A DNA stretch of 64,000 nt, taken from Lepidurus packardi (lineage: Eukaryota > Arthropoda > Branchiopoda > Notostraca > Triopsidae). The stretch spans positions 3,477,001-3,541,000 of the forward strand of contig JAKZAN010000006.1 of the NCBI GenBank assembly GCA_023053545.1, read 5' to 3'. Positions 51,710 to 64,000 of this stretch are shown one piece after another; the first letter of the stretch is position 1; each line of letters begins with the position of its first letter. A program made the translations under genes and the position numbers. A model generated the notes under the pieces. The model was not told the origin of the DNA and did no database searches. It saw nothing but the letters and a program-made list of their open reading frames with translations.

Positions 51710-54700
51710 ATGTTGGAGTGGGAAAGAGATCGTGATGCAGATGAGCGTTTATCCTTTGATGATTCCGATCGCTTTGAGGAAGATTCGTTATGCAGTTGGT
51801 GTAGTGAACCAGAGTCATTATGCAACAATTGGAGAGGATGGAAAAAGCAAACCGGAACAAACTCGGCACCGTCATACCCTACAAGTTCCCTGAGACGAAA
51901 CGAAGGTAACCCTAAAATTTCTCATTTGTCATTCCCACTTGTGTGTACTTCTTTAAACAGTTTCTACCATTATTCCGTAGACATTTATGGAATAATATTT
52001 TCCGTCTTGCACAAACCTTTTGTGTGTAATGGGTCAGGGTGTTTCCATGTGGTTCATATGGCTCTTGCTTTGACAAAGGAACTTCCTCATACGCACTCTT
52101 TTTTCCTTTTCCAAAGACCAAGAATCCTGGTCTTTACGGTCGCAAACTTTCGTTTGTTAGTGGCGATGAAATGAGCTATTTAAAATGTTCTTGGCATTGA
52201 GACTTGGACGTTGTAGTTATTAAATTATTATTTTTTTACCGTTAAGATGTTAAACTATTAAAAAAGTAACTAAAGCTATTTTTAGTTTGGGTGAGGTTAC
52301 TTTTCTCGAAAAGCGTCGCACATTTCCTACTTCGTGGGAGAGAATTTTCTCCCCTTGCTCGCTAAACTATTTATATGTTGCCTTCATTGCTGTGATCGTT
52401 GGTAATGAATGCGTACGGCTCTTTGTACAAAGAGCTTGACAACACTTTATATGCGTCTCTGGTTGTGAAAGGATTTTTTTCTGATCAAGGTTTTAGATAA
52501 AATAGGTAAATGACCCTTTAACGAACCGAAAATTTTTCTCCCTCCCCTTACTTGAGCTCTTAAAAAGTTCATTCTTTTTTTAGTGCGCCGATATATACTC
52601 AATCGGAAACCGGTTCAGGGGCCCCATTTTTGAGAAAAATCGTCTTAAGCCGGACATTTTCTTTGTGTGGATGGGGGACACCTGCCATCGTAACTTACAG
52701 TTAATTGCACACATACACACAAGTTCGTTTTGCCGTCAAACATGACATTCCGAGTCAATGTTTTTGCGCGGAAAGTAATAGCCAACCATATTTGTTCTGA
52801 TCAAGACGCCTGGGCGAAAGACTGACACTGTTAGCAGAACCCGCCCATTTAGTTTGAAACACCTTAGCCACGCCCAGTCTTACTGTTTCAAACGTAAACG
52901 AACTGAAAACCTCCAAAAAGGAAGAGCGTGACCGCCATTTGCATGCCCCGCGGGCTTTCCCTTGTATACCAGACGCGGTCTAGACGAGAGACGTACCGTG
53001 AAACTCGGGAAAAAGAATGGGTTCAGTATCCGAGCGTTGGAGATGGGTGCAAAGCAAAAGTTAGGGTCAAAGGGTTTCCTATGCGGGTTGATCCGGGGGC
53101 AGTATACTATAAAGTACCGCAAGTTTGAGTTTAGGGGAGGGGAGCATTCAGCATGCAAAGTAACGACGGGATTCAAGGCTTTTGTTCCTTTCAGGAACGA
53201 AACCTGTGCGACATGCAAAGCACAAGATAAACAACTTTTCCTTTATCAATTGTCTATGATTCCTTTTTGGATCGGATCCATTTTACACGAAGTTCATCTG
53301 GTCCGCGGCGTCAGTTTTTGACAACAAAGGAAATGTCATAAAGCCTTACTTTTAAGGAACCCCGAATGATAAAAAAACACGACTGATTATGAAGGGAATA
53401 TCGATTTAGCCCAAAACGTTTTACCGTGGTAGCGTAATAAAAACATGACATTAAGCAATATCAAAGTTTTGGGGATCTTGTATACAAGAATTAAATATTT
53501 GTGTATTCGTTTTTAGATGGGTCGTTATTATCACTGACGGAACTTTGTGCGCGGGTGGTAGCTGCGCATACGCCGTTTGAATTGGTAGAACATTCATGGC
53601 AGCCCGTTCCGGAACCGCTTCAACTGCGGATTGCGTTCTGGTCCTTCCCTGACAATGAAGAAGATATTCGGTTGTACTCTTGCTTGGCGAATGGTTCACC
53701 TGACGAGTTCCAAAAAGGCGAGCAATTGTACCGTCTTCGGGCGGTCAAAGAACCTTTGCAAATTGGTATGTCGTACGAAAACTTAACATTTGGCTGCATA
53801 GAATAGAAATAACGTAATTTTCTCGATGGCTCAGGGTTTCATTTGAGTGCAGCCGTTATTCCACCACTGACGCTGTCCCAAAATAAAACCACAGTGTACA
53901 ATGTGGCGGTCACTTTTGATAGAAGGCACATTACGTCGTGTAATTGTACTTGTACGTCCAGAGGCGCAACAATGGCCTCGTGGTGTTCGCATATCGTGGC
54001 CGTCTGTTTACACCGAATTCATCAAGCCAGTAGTGTGTGTCTTCGAGCTCCCGTGTCGGAGTCTTTATCCCGACTTCAGCGGGATCAGTTGCAAAAGTTT
54101 GCACAATATCTCATTAGTGAATTGCCGCAGCAAATCCTACCCACTGCTCAGCGACTATTGGATGAGCTTTTATCGACCCAACCGTCTGCCATTAACACGG
54201 TAATTATCCATCATAAAAGCTTGAAATTTTCATTTTGGCAGTATCCTAATGGGTTTTGCTTCAAATATCATGTCTTAGTTGCGAGGAGCACCAGACCCTA
54301 CGGCAGGAGCTTCGGCATCGGAACAGACCTCGTGGTGTTTGGATGAAAGTACACTGCATGAAAACATTCGCAAGATTCTGATAAAATTTTGTGTACCCTC
54401 ACCCACTGTTTTCAGGTACGTCCAGCGTACATATTGTTTATGTTTTGTCAAGGTTTTGCTAAAAAAAAAAATTTGTATAGTGATGTGAATTACCTCAGCA
54501 CGACTGCGCCTCCTGCAGCCGCAGAATGGAGCAGTTTGTTGCGTCCTTTACGTGGGCGGGAACCCGAAGGGATGTGGAATTTGCTTTCCATTGTCAGGGA
54601 AATGTTTAAGCGTCATGACCGCAACGCAGTCCCCATGCTAGAAGTCATCACGGAGGAATGCATGGCTTGCGAGCAAATCATGGTTTGGTGGTTTAATACC

Positions 54701-57700
54701 AAAGTAGCGCTCCATTCGGGGTCGAATCCTCAAAATGGGAAGCACGGCGGTCTCAGTAGCCAATCTCACGCGTCACAGCACGCTTGTGCGTCTCTCTGCG
54801 ATGAAGTAGTCGTATTATGGCGCTTAGCAGCATTAAATCCGGGATTGGCCGACCAAGAACGTGTTGTTTTAGCACAGCAATTTCGAGATTGGCACGTCAA
54901 AGTCATCGACAAAGTGACCAAGAGCAAAGGTTTGACTTTAGCTCCACCAAGCACCGCCTCGGGCGGTAATAACGTGGTTGGCTTGGGTGCCATGCAAGGG
55001 TCACCCGGACACGTACCTATTGGCGGAGCTGGTAGTGGTAATTTTTGTATAATTTTTTTTTGGGACAGTAAAGGGTTTGCACAGTATTGCAATTAATGTG
55101 TCTTATTTATTTTAAAAAATAGGCCATATGTCTCGTCGGGCTTCGCAAACGTTTCGAGCTGAAGTTGAAGTATTTTCTGGATTTAAACCTGCCATTGAAG
55201 CAACACGTTTGGATTGGCACGAGTATCCCATACCAGGCATTACTTACCACCCAGGGCATCGCTTCTATCACTGCCCGTTTACCTGCTTCCGGCATGTTGA
55301 TAGTGCAGCAGGAGGGAAAATGGAAGTACATGCTTCAGCAGCAGTTTTGCAAAATGATTTACCTCATCAGCAGCAGCAACCTTCTCATCACGCGCTTCGG
55401 CCACGGAGCGTTGACTTTTCGACCATAAACGGTCAGGTGGCGGCGGCAGCGGCGGCTGCTGTATCAAATCAGCGTGATGGAAACCGGAGTTCCGTGTCCA
55501 GCGAAGGCTTTTGCGAAAACGACGAAAATGTAGAGGCAGCTGAAGCGGACGCCCTCGGTAGCAGAAAATTGGGTATAAGCCGGCAGGACAGTGGCGAGTT
55601 GGAGGAAGACTGGGAACGTACGGCTGGCGGAAAAGCGAGTGATGATAGCCAAAACACGGATAAAGAAAAGTCCTCGCCGGAAGACATTGATCTTGATTCG
55701 GATTGGTCCAGTGCCCCAGAAGCTGCTGCTGCTGCAGCCATTACAACCAGAGGAGCTGGTAGCGGAGCTGCGCTTTCTTCTGGAGTACCAACGGAAGCGA
55801 ATGGCTCGGCAGGACCGAGTCAGGCCAGCAAGCCTGGAGAAACCAGCGTTCTTGCGGGTTTGAAACCGTTGGATTACCCATTGGAGATTTTGTTGGCAAG
55901 AGCGGAAGGTTTGCACGCACATGGACACAGCGCCGAAGCTTGTCGCTTAGGTGTACAATTAGCTAATGAACTTTTGGCTTCCCCGCCTGACTTGATGGTG
56001 GAGTTTCCGCCGTTGATGATTAAAGGCAAAAAGAAAAAGGTAACGCGTTCTGAATGTTGATAACTAGAAAAAATTATAATTTTTACTTTCGGCGCCTCCC
56101 AATTCGCCTTCACTAGACCAATCCAGCCTGCCATGCGATAAGTTGCTTGGCATCGGCAACTTTGGCCAAATGTGCATTCTTGTGCACGGTTCTCTCGGAA
56201 AACCCGGAACATTTTCACCTAGGATTCAAAGTTGGCTTGTTTGGGCTGGAATTGGCACGTCCGCCTGCAACCACTAAAGCATTAGAAGTCAAGTTGGCCT
56301 ACCAAGAGTCTGAGTTGGTCACCCTTTTGAAGAGGATTCCTCTTGGACCGGCAGAGATGGCCATTATACGGGATAAAGCGTCTCAACTACGTGATGGCCG
56401 TTTACGCACTCGTGGAGAAGCTCTACTACCTCTATCGCTAGCAACGTTCATCTTTGAAGCCTTGGTTATGGCAGGTAAGTTTTGCATTGAAACTTTTAGG
56501 ATTGAGAATTCCTCATTTGCCTTGTACAGGACTTCCTGGTAATGATTTGGACATGGTTTTTTTTATGTAGGTGTCCCCTGTCGTTCGCCATTTTATGGTA
56601 CGCTAAGATACCCTTCTGATGAAGTACTGGGCTTTGAAGCCGCCGTTGCCGCTCTTGGCTTGAAAGCAAATGTTTCTGAAGCTGAACATCCTTTACTATG
56701 CGAAGGCACTCGAAGACAGCGCGGAGACTTGGCCATTATGCTATTAATGCACTACAAAGATGATCCGGACAAACTGGCCAAGATTATGGATAAATTGCTC
56801 GATAAAGAAGTTCATCAGATGTACAAAGCCCCTCTTCTGTCTACGTATTATACGAGTGCGGGCTCCGCACATGCTCACGCACATGTAGCTTCCTCATCAT
56901 TGAGACCTGAAGACAACAGGAGCGAGAATAACACGCCTCTAACCTACCCACCTCCTTATGGTGATTTACGAAGTACGTTTCACGTAAACGAGGGAGAATT
57001 CTTGAAGTTTAACAGTTTTTCTTTCAAAAAGGAGAGGCTAACCAAAGCAGTGGAGTGCAAGACTTGGAAAATAACGTAGCAGCTATGAGCTTAGATCCTG
57101 CTGGAGCTGAAGCGCCTTCTGCTGTGTACCCCAATGCCACGTCCACACCGTCGCGTGTCGCCGGAGCCGTTTGCACTAAAACAACAAAGTAAGTTATATT
57201 TTGTGCTCAACATTTTTCTTTGCCAGAAAAGAAAACTTTTGGTGGGAAATTTTATGAGAGCTTGACGTGAAATGATACTTGAGAATCTCGTAATTGTTTT
57301 TTCATTCATAATTTCACTTCTGTTTTAGTAGGCGCAGAATGGGACTGCCTGATCGCAGTTCTCCTAGCTGGGACGATGAAGATACTGCATGGGAAGAACC
57401 AGCCAATGTTGCGGCCGCCAACTGTATAGCTAGTAAAACTGGGAATCGAATGTCCGGTATACGATCTTTAAGACATGCTGGTCCTGGTTCTGATTCTGGC
57501 TCTTCAGCTTCAGGTTCATGTGGTTATTCTGTTGTCTCAGAGAAGGAGGAACGTTTTATTTTCTATTTGCAGGTAAATCGTCTGGTTCGGATAGTTTCCG
57601 TACAGGGCCTAGTGCCACTGTTGGTAGTGGAAATGGTCAACCAGGAACGGTTCTACTGATGGGAAGACAGTCCCAAGGTCCTTTGTTACCCTCTGGCATG

Positions 57701-59998
57701 ACGCGTCATCATGTCGTGCTCTCGAGCGGAGAGAACGTCTTGGGCCCTCGTTCAGGTGCCATGAATAACAGCAAGATTAACAGGTACTCGTAAGTGAACG
57801 TCTGTGGTTAAGGGAATGGTTCGCATTTTAACCGCTTTTATTTTTGAATAGATACAAGAAGCGAGTATGCCCCTCTATACCTAATCAACCGTCGGAAGCG
57901 TCCGCTCACTTCATGTTTGAATTGGCTAAAACCGTTTTGAATAAAGCGGGCGGTAATTCATCTACTTCGCTTTTTACTCAACCCTCATCATCCTCCAACC
58001 CTCGAGGCGGACCTCATCGTGCATTACACATGTGCGCTTTCCAGATAGGCCTCTATGCCTTGGGACTCCATAATTGCGTCTCCCCCAATTGGCTAAGTCG
58101 GACCTATTCGTCCCACGTATCATGGATCACAGGTCAAGCCATGGAAATCGGTGCTCAAGCCATTAATTTCTTGATTGGCACTTGGGAAGGACACCTGACA
58201 CCTCCAGAAGTGGCTTCGATAGCCGACCGAGCGTCAAGAGGCCACGAATCATCAATGGAGCGTGCAGCTGCCGAGTTAGCCTTGTCGTGTCTTCCCCATG
58301 CGCACGCCCTTAACCCCAACGAGATCCAGCGGGCCATTATGCAGTGCAAAGAGCAGAGCGACGAAATGTTGGAAAGAGCGTGCATGGCAGTGGAAAGTGC
58401 TGCGAAAGGGGGTGGAGTTTACCCGGAAGTCCTATTTGACGTCTCGCGTAAATGGTACGAACTATACGAGCAGCATTCAACACCACATCGCCATCGAAAT
58501 TCCCGCCATCACGCATCAGCATCATCCTCGAATTCTTCAAATTCCTACGCCACGTATCATCCCTCGGAACCCTACGCCATGGATATTGTCCATGTGTCCC
58601 AAGCCCCACCCAACGCGGCTCCTGCGCCAGGGCCGCCCCCACAATCAGGGCCTCCACCCGGGATAGGAGTCACGGTACCCTATCCAATGGCTTCCATCAT
58701 GCCTTTCCCCTTGTACAGCTTTCTCCCGGGCGGTGCTCCACCGCCAGGCCCTGGCTGTCAGCCTTCCAATGCTGCACCCTTATCCATGCCAATGTATTTG
58801 TCCGCCTCAGCAGGACAAGGTCCCACCCCTTACTCCTTTGCTCCGCCCTTACCAGGTCTTCAGTACTTTTCATCTTTACCTATGCCTTTGAGCAACAATG
58901 CTAATACCAACAATGCCCCACCCCCTCCACCGTCTGCCGCTCTCTTACCCATGTCTCACTCGCAACAGCAACCGCCCAGAGGACCGCCCTTATTACCCAC
59001 CACGGGACCGCCCATGTCTGTTCCAGTTTCTTTGCCACTTGTTCATGTTCCCATCCCAGGTGCACTATTCGCCCAAGCACAACCCACAATACCCAATCAG
59101 GTAAACTAAACAAATTTTTTTTTTATGTATATTTATGAGTTACGTGCCTTCGTCTTGTTTACACGTGCTGGGATCTTTTATCGTAATTCGGGACGCTTCA
59201 GTCAGTTAATCTCTTGGTTTTACATTTTTAGCCGGGTATGAGATCATCACCTACAGGAGGAAATGGGACAGGTGGTTCGGTTTCAGCTGCACAGCTGCGG
59301 TATTTGCTAGCCGCGTATCGTGTTGGTATCGTTGCGCTGGAGACGTTGGGACGCAGAGCACATGATGATCGGCCACAAGCAAAATATTCCAGGAATCCGC
59401 CCTACGGTGTTGATGTGAAATGGTTGCTGTCTGTAGCTAAGAAACTAGGTAATTCTGATGGTATGCAATGAAGATGAAGTTCTCAATTCATTCTGTTGCG
59501 TTGGGGTTTCCAGGTACCGACTATTTGCAGCAGTTTTGCATTTCGACGGTAAATAGTGTAGTTTCGCCCTTCATTCTGCACGAGATCGCTGTGGAGACAG
59601 CTCATTATTTGACTTGTACAGCGCCGGCTGGGCCTTTTGTCCAGCACTTACGGTCCCGCATGCTAACGCCTCTGGTACAAAAATGCCAGCAAATGTATGT
59701 GCAGTGTGTGCACCATAAAATGTACCATATTATGGCTGCCGAGTACGATGATTTTGTGAGTATTCTCCAATCGTCGCGCGCTGCCTTCCATTTAACACCT
59801 ACGGGACCCATGCAGTTTAATGACTTGGTCCAATCCCTCCAAAGGTAAGTGTCGTGTATCGGGGAAATTTGCAATGACGTGCTTATAAGATTTTATTTTT
59901 TCTCTCTTTATTTTTTGTTTTCTGGTTTTAGATCCAAGTCCTGCTCGAAAGAATTGTGGGCAAAAATCGCAGCGGCATTGAGACAACCCATGGTGTAG
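51710..59998 (+). CDS. ZSWIM8: ZSWIM8, SWIM zinc-finger substrate receptor of a Cullin E3 ligase
   Basis: ZSWIM8 is the adaptor of a CUL3 ubiquitin ligase that degrades Argonaute in target-directed microRNA decay. Fifteen in-phase exons (51710-51905, 53517-53765, 53835-54199, 54279-54415, 54481-55037, 55123-56039, 56117-56474, 56571-56972, 57032-57188, 57329-57513, 57573-57783, 57852-59100, 59232-59448, 59514-59844, 59932-59998) give about 1,865 residues (human 1,837). The N-terminus (FDDSDRFEEDSLCSW) and BC-box-like region are conserved. The SWIM finger has CNCTCTSRG followed by SWCSH. APVSESLSRLQRDQLQKFAQ, ELARPPATTKALEVKL and SPNWLSRTYSSHVSWITGQ are near-identical to vertebrates. The middle has poly-Ala and acidic linkers, and the region encoded around 58,600-59,100 is Pro-rich. 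The C-terminus (SSRAAFHLTPTGPMQFNDL) is intact. Intron 1 is 1.6 kb and the others are mostly under 150 bp. Confidence 0.97.
51906..53516 (+). other. ZSWIM8 first intron
   Basis: This is the only long intron of the gene (1,611 bp), from GTAACC to a TTTTTAG acceptor. ORFs on both strands in it (for example 52880-53218) do not resemble known proteins. Its size compared with the other introns suggests it may hold regulatory sequence. Confidence 0.6.
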
Positions 59999-61576
59999 TT
60001 GATTAGGATTACTTTTGTGTGGTGTGTAGTTGGTTTGATTGAATGGATGAGTTTGGAAGTATGCAAGTGAGACTCTGATCCCCTTTAGCCAAAATTTCAG
60101 ACTATTTTTCTGGTAACGGACACAAGCCCAGATACAGCAACAAGATTAATAATCCCGTGGGGGGATTAAAAAAAAGAAAAAAAATCCTTCCCGGTTCCGT
60201 ATATATTCCTTTCCGTGGTTGGTTTTCATTGATCATTTTGAAATCCAGCAGGCAACTCTCAGGGAAGCTCAAACAGTTGTCCTCAAGTGTTTCAGTTCTA
60301 CCTTCCGCGTCATGATTCTCGAATGCGAAGGCATTTCTTTACATTGCCGAGTCTCATTTGGCTTCCCTCCCCCCTTAAGTAATGTTGTAACCCTGCACCT
60401 CCCCTTTCAGAAAGTTTAGATAAATCTCACTATTTGACAAGATACGCATATAAGATGAATCATGATAATGTGAAAAGATTTTTTTTTTATAAAGTAAACG
60501 GAAAAAAGCTTTATGGTTGTAGATGTTCACCGGAACATGTTTGCATGCATAATTTGAGTATACACCATACACTTTTGAATATTTTTTTGGCAAATTTGGA
60601 AGGTCTAAGCAGAAGAAACCTTGTGCTTGTGTATTTTTAGCTGGTATCGGATTAAGTTTGTGTGAAAGTGACTTGTCTACTACCCCGTTTGCTGGTAAAA
60701 ATGAGATGCTAGTATTCTCATATGTTGCGTGCCTCATTTTTCATCGCGTTGTGACGTCACTGGCTGGCGTAAAAATTTGTTCGTGTTAGTTTTTTTTTTA
60801 TTTGGGGTTTCATCCCCATTAAGAGAGCCTTTATTTTGATCCCTTTTTTATTTTTTGTTGGCATGGATAATTAAATTCTTTAGCCTGCATGTCTCGCGTG
60901 TGCGTATCTAGATTTGATTTGTCATATTTGCTCAATACATTGTTCATAATCATGGCGTTTCCTTTGTAGACTCGCCGCCAGAAAAATTGCATAAGTTTGA
61001 AACACATTGAAAATCTGTATTGTTCACCAGTTGGCCACTAAATGAGTATTGTTTGTCCACTAAGCGCGGTGTCGTTTGATATTAAACAGTACCGTTTGGC
61101 TCTCACAAAAATTTTAAATACCTAAATATCTTTAGAATTGAAGTCTCAAATATTAATGATGCTGAAGACTTGGATCTTATATCAAAATAATACATTTTAG
61201 AAATATGAACTGTTTCTCCAGCTGGCCACGAACGGCGCTTTTGCTTATTCCGGTTAGTAACCAAAATAACGTGTCAAAAACTTAAGAACCATAGTTTTTC
61301 TGTCCTGATATTAAATAATAAAACGAGTGAAAGGAAATACTATTTGACGTGGGTTCTTGTCATCAATTTTACTGTCTTAAAATGTTTCAGTCTCGTAAGT
61401 AATTAAGCTGCTTTCAACCATTTGATCATGCCGCTTTATTTTTTGCCCTTAGAAATCTTTCAGTCTTTACATTCGGTATGGGTTTACATTTATTTTTCTT
61501 TCAGTTATCTATTTCTCGAAGTTAGTATGGAATTCAGAATTATTTATTAATTATCGTCTTTAAAATTGTGTTAGGT
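59999..61576. other. ZSWIM8 3' region and intergenic spacer
   Basis: AT-rich sequence with no supported ORF. The first part is probably ZSWIM8 3' UTR. A second TGACGTCA palindrome occurs at 60752-60759. The acceptor-like TTAG at 61572-61574, just before the MRPL1 start, suggests a spliced non-coding leader for that gene. Confidence 0.4.
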
Positions 61577-63047
61577 ATGATGACTTCCATTATGCCAAGC
61601 CTACGCTGCATAGTGTTGCCTGTGGTTAGCTTTGGTGTCCAAACGGTGCAGGTTCGATGTTTTGCCGCTCGAAAGGGTACCAGAGAACGGAAAAGCAAGA
61701 ATAAAGTCAAACTGGAGATCAAGAAAGAAGACTTCATTCCCTATAAAATCAAAATGGCCATGAAGTACAATCCGTTGTCAGCTTTTATACACTGATCCTT
61801 ATGAGTATGTCTTTGCATGAATAAACAGAGAAGTCCCCACCGGTTCAAGGCGCAAGGATGATACTGGCAAGGCTCTCGCCATCGACGATGTTTTTAATAT
61901 GAAACATTGCCAAGCACGAGTTTTTTCGTTTGCGGAAGCTGTCGAAGCTCATAGAGAATCGATGCATCCAACCGTGTATGGTAGACCTGACTCCATTCTG
62001 ATGGCTTTTGTCGAGTTAGACATGAGGATGGAAAAGAAGGTATTGGAAAAATTACGCCTTCTCTTACTTTCTGAAACTTTAGTGTTTTTCTCGTTGTAAA
62101 AATTCGCGCCCTGCCATCGGTTTAGACTCGTTTCCTGGATCCATTTTCGCGCATTGTACTTTTACCTCACAATTTTCCCCTTGGGCCAGATAAAAATGTG
62201 CTAGCCTTTGCAAAAGGTCAAGACCAGCAAAGGGAAGCGATAGAGTCTGGGGCGTTAGAAGCCGGCGGACCTGAATTAGTGAAAAAAATTCTGGTAAATT
62301 TAAGCAAGTTTTTTTATTGTTTCCTTTTTTCGAAGAAAAAGTTTTTGTGTTTCCCAGATGGGAAACTACGATTTATCGGCTGTCGATTTTGTGGTAGCCC
62401 ATTCGAATATGCTTGCAGACATGGTTTCTGTGCGAGGCTTGATGAAGAAAAAGTTTCCGAGTCAAAAAGCAGGTCAGCCGTGTTTCTGATTTTATTCCGT
62501 CTTTCCAGCTTTCTCATTTTTTGTATCCTCATCCAATGTAGGTACTTTGGGGACAGACATGAAAAGTTTAGTGCTTAAATTCCTCAAAGGCCTTGAATAT
62601 CAGTGTTTTCGGGACAAGCATGAACTAGATTACGGTTTTGTTGAGATGCCTGTTGGTAGGGTAAGTTGCTTGATATCTTCTTTGGCACTTCATAGTTAGC
62701 TTTTACACGACGTTCTACTTTCACTTCTTTTTCTTTTCATGTTTGCTTTTCTTTTCTTATTTAGTTTATTTATTTTTCAGCTGGACATGGCTGATTCTGA
62801 GCTAGAAGCCAATCTATCCTTTTTGCTACGCGATTTGGATACTTGCAAACCACGCAAAGTGGATCCGTTTATTACTCGACTTATGATCAAGTGCCCACCA
62901 AGTTCGGAAAGGTTTCTGCTCGATCATTCTCAATACGTGCACAGTCAAACGTCAACAGGCAGCGCGCGATCTAGATTAGTAGATGAGATTGAAGAGGACG
63001 AAGAAAATGCTGATGAAGAAGATATGAAAGAACGTGCATCTAGTTGA
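61577..63047 (+). CDS. MRPL1: Mitochondrial ribosomal protein L1 (uL1m)
   Basis: This protein belongs to the L1 stalk of the mitochondrial large ribosomal subunit. Six exons (61577-61764, 61829-62039, 62126-62293, 62358-62472, 62542-62660, 62781-63047) give 355 residues. The N-terminus has a presequence-like stretch (SLRCIVLPVVSFGVQ, then VRCFAARKGTRERK) typical of arthropod L1m. The body has FSFAEAVEAHRESMHPTVYG, ELDMRMEKKTRFLDPF, NVLAFAKGQDQQREAIESGA and DFVVAHSNMLADMVSVRGLM, as expected of an L1 fold. The end is acidic (DEIEEDEENADEED). The end of exon 1 must be placed at the AA/GTACAA donor, giving a 64-bp intron; reading on leads to a stop at TGA. A poly(A) signal lies at 63085-63090. 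Confidence 0.93.
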
Positions 63048-63084
63048 GATAAAACCCTCGTTAGTAGACGGCGAATTGAAATAC

Positions 63085-63090
63085 AATAAA
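63085..63090 (+). terminator. MRPL1 poly(A) signal
   Basis: AATAAA lies 38 bp after the MRPL1 stop codon, the expected position for a short 3' UTR. Confidence 0.6.
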
Positions 63091-64000
63091 CGATAGAGGA
63101 AAACTAATCAGGTTTACTTTTTGGTTACATGGTAAAATAGTCTACTTTTTACAGCCCTTGCGTCTAATAACCTGAAGATGTACAACCAGCCTTGATTACA
63201 ATAGTTCATTGTCCGAGAAGAATAACCGGTATTTTTGTAATAAACTGTTGCTTGTGTGTAAGCGTTACAAGCCCCGTTAGTCTGCTGTTGTGCTTTATAT
63301 CCGTCACCGTTAAACTGCGTGTTAAATTAGATGGTTTGGCTTATTAATCCGGAAGCTGGGGAATGTGAAACCAATGATCTAACTTTCCTAGATGTGGTAA
63401 TTGTTTTTGGCAAGGTTTGCTTCCTTGATCTAAGCGAGGATGAAAGACTGGACAAAGACCCGTTTTGCGCTGGGGAAAGTCCTAGGAGAAAGCTAGTCCA
63501 TTGGACGTCGTGGAATTAAATTGCCTTAATGGGCTGTTCGAAGTTACCGTTCGTTTCTAGTATATATACCTGGCGTCATTGGCGGCAGTGTGTCGACTTT
63601 TGAGTGGGGCAATTTTCGGATCAATTGGGTGGGGAAAAGCGGAGAAAGGAGAAAGACAAAAAGGGAGAGTAAGGAGTGCTTCGTGAAGCTCATTCAACCC
63701 AGAGAAAGCTGCCTTTTTTTCTCCGTAAATCGGCGTCATGATGGCTTTTTAGTTTTAAATACTTGTTTCAATATATCCGTAAATGACGAAGCGGAGAATA
63801 TTTCCGGAACAGTCGTCCGTATTGTGAAGAGACCTACACACATAGTCAAGGAAAGCGGTCTGGAAGAGAGGGCGTCTACCTTCTCACACTGCGTCCATGC
63901 ACCTTTTGCCTTTTTGTTGTGCCCGTGGAATAGAATATTACCTCGGTTTCAGGCAGTCGCTTAATAGAAGAAGTTGCAGTGCAAAGCAAACTTGGTGTAG
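63091..64000. other. Right-edge spacer with a possible core promoter
   Basis: No gene is supported here. A TATATATA box at 63561-63568 is followed about 20 bp later by GGCAGTGTG, an initiator-like sequence. A gene reading rightwards out of the window may start here. The ORFs at 63331-63519 and 63590-63964 resemble nothing I know. Confidence 0.3.

Noticed and set aside
54766-55928. Several minus-strand ORFs of 90-154 codons opposite ZSWIM8.
   Set aside because: They are antisense shadows of the GC-rich, repeat-bearing ZSWIM8 exons and have low-complexity Ser/Arg composition.
61765-61828. Apparent frameshift or premature stop at the end of MRPL1 exon 1 (frame runs into TGA).
   Set aside because: A GTACAA donor at 61765 and an AACAG acceptor at 61827-61828 give a normal 64-bp intron, and the reading frame then continues perfectly. 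The alternative needed a 24-bp intron and a 2-nt deletion.

Overview
This window is arthropod nuclear DNA. The genes are intron-rich with mostly short introns (about 50-70 bp) and canonical GT-AG junctions. A RYamide/luqin-type neuropeptide receptor and an arthropod-style SET/MYND (SmydA-like) protein argue for Arthropoda. The compact layout and moderate GC suggest a small-genome lineage such as a branchiopod crustacean, but that last step is inference. Gene models were built by reading exons on both strands, checking splice phases and comparing with remembered protein families; no search was run.

Layout. (1) 3.3-8.6 kb, + strand: a TET 5-methylcytosine dioxygenase, open at its 5' end. (2) 11.8-15.9 kb, - strand: a five-exon RYamide-type receptor, most of whose exons are too short to show as long ORFs. 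(3) 20.5-21.9 kb, -: an ELOVL6-type fatty-acid elongase. (4) 25.5-27.0 kb, -: a PPM1K-type mitochondrial PP2C phosphatase. (5) 27.4-27.8 kb: an AT-rich spacer with a CTAA-rich tract and a 136-bp inverted-repeat element. (6) 28.7-63.0 kb is dense: a fast-evolving CENP-C-like cupin protein (+), PCNA (+), MYO19 (-), KAT8/MOF (+), a SmydA-like protein (-), an orphan class A GPCR (-), two small secreted proteins (-) that look like distant paralogues, eIF4E (-), RPS14 (-), ZSWIM8 (+, 15 coding exons, about 1,865 aa) and mitochondrial ribosomal protein L1 (+).

Organisation. MYO19 and KAT8 are head to head about 570 bp apart, and RPS14 and ZSWIM8 are also divergent. PCNA/MYO19 and KAT8/SmydA converge. 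Most of the dense half is housekeeping (replication, chromatin, translation, mitochondrial function). The left half holds long spacers in which I see no supported gene.

Most interesting points: the TET enzyme keeps its iron ligands but differs from human TET2 at the 2-oxoglutarate-binding arginine and at several 5mC-contacting positions; the CENP-C-like gene has a decayed second copy of its last exon just downstream; and the two secreted-protein genes share a tiny first coding exon and an identical SAIPLP motif.
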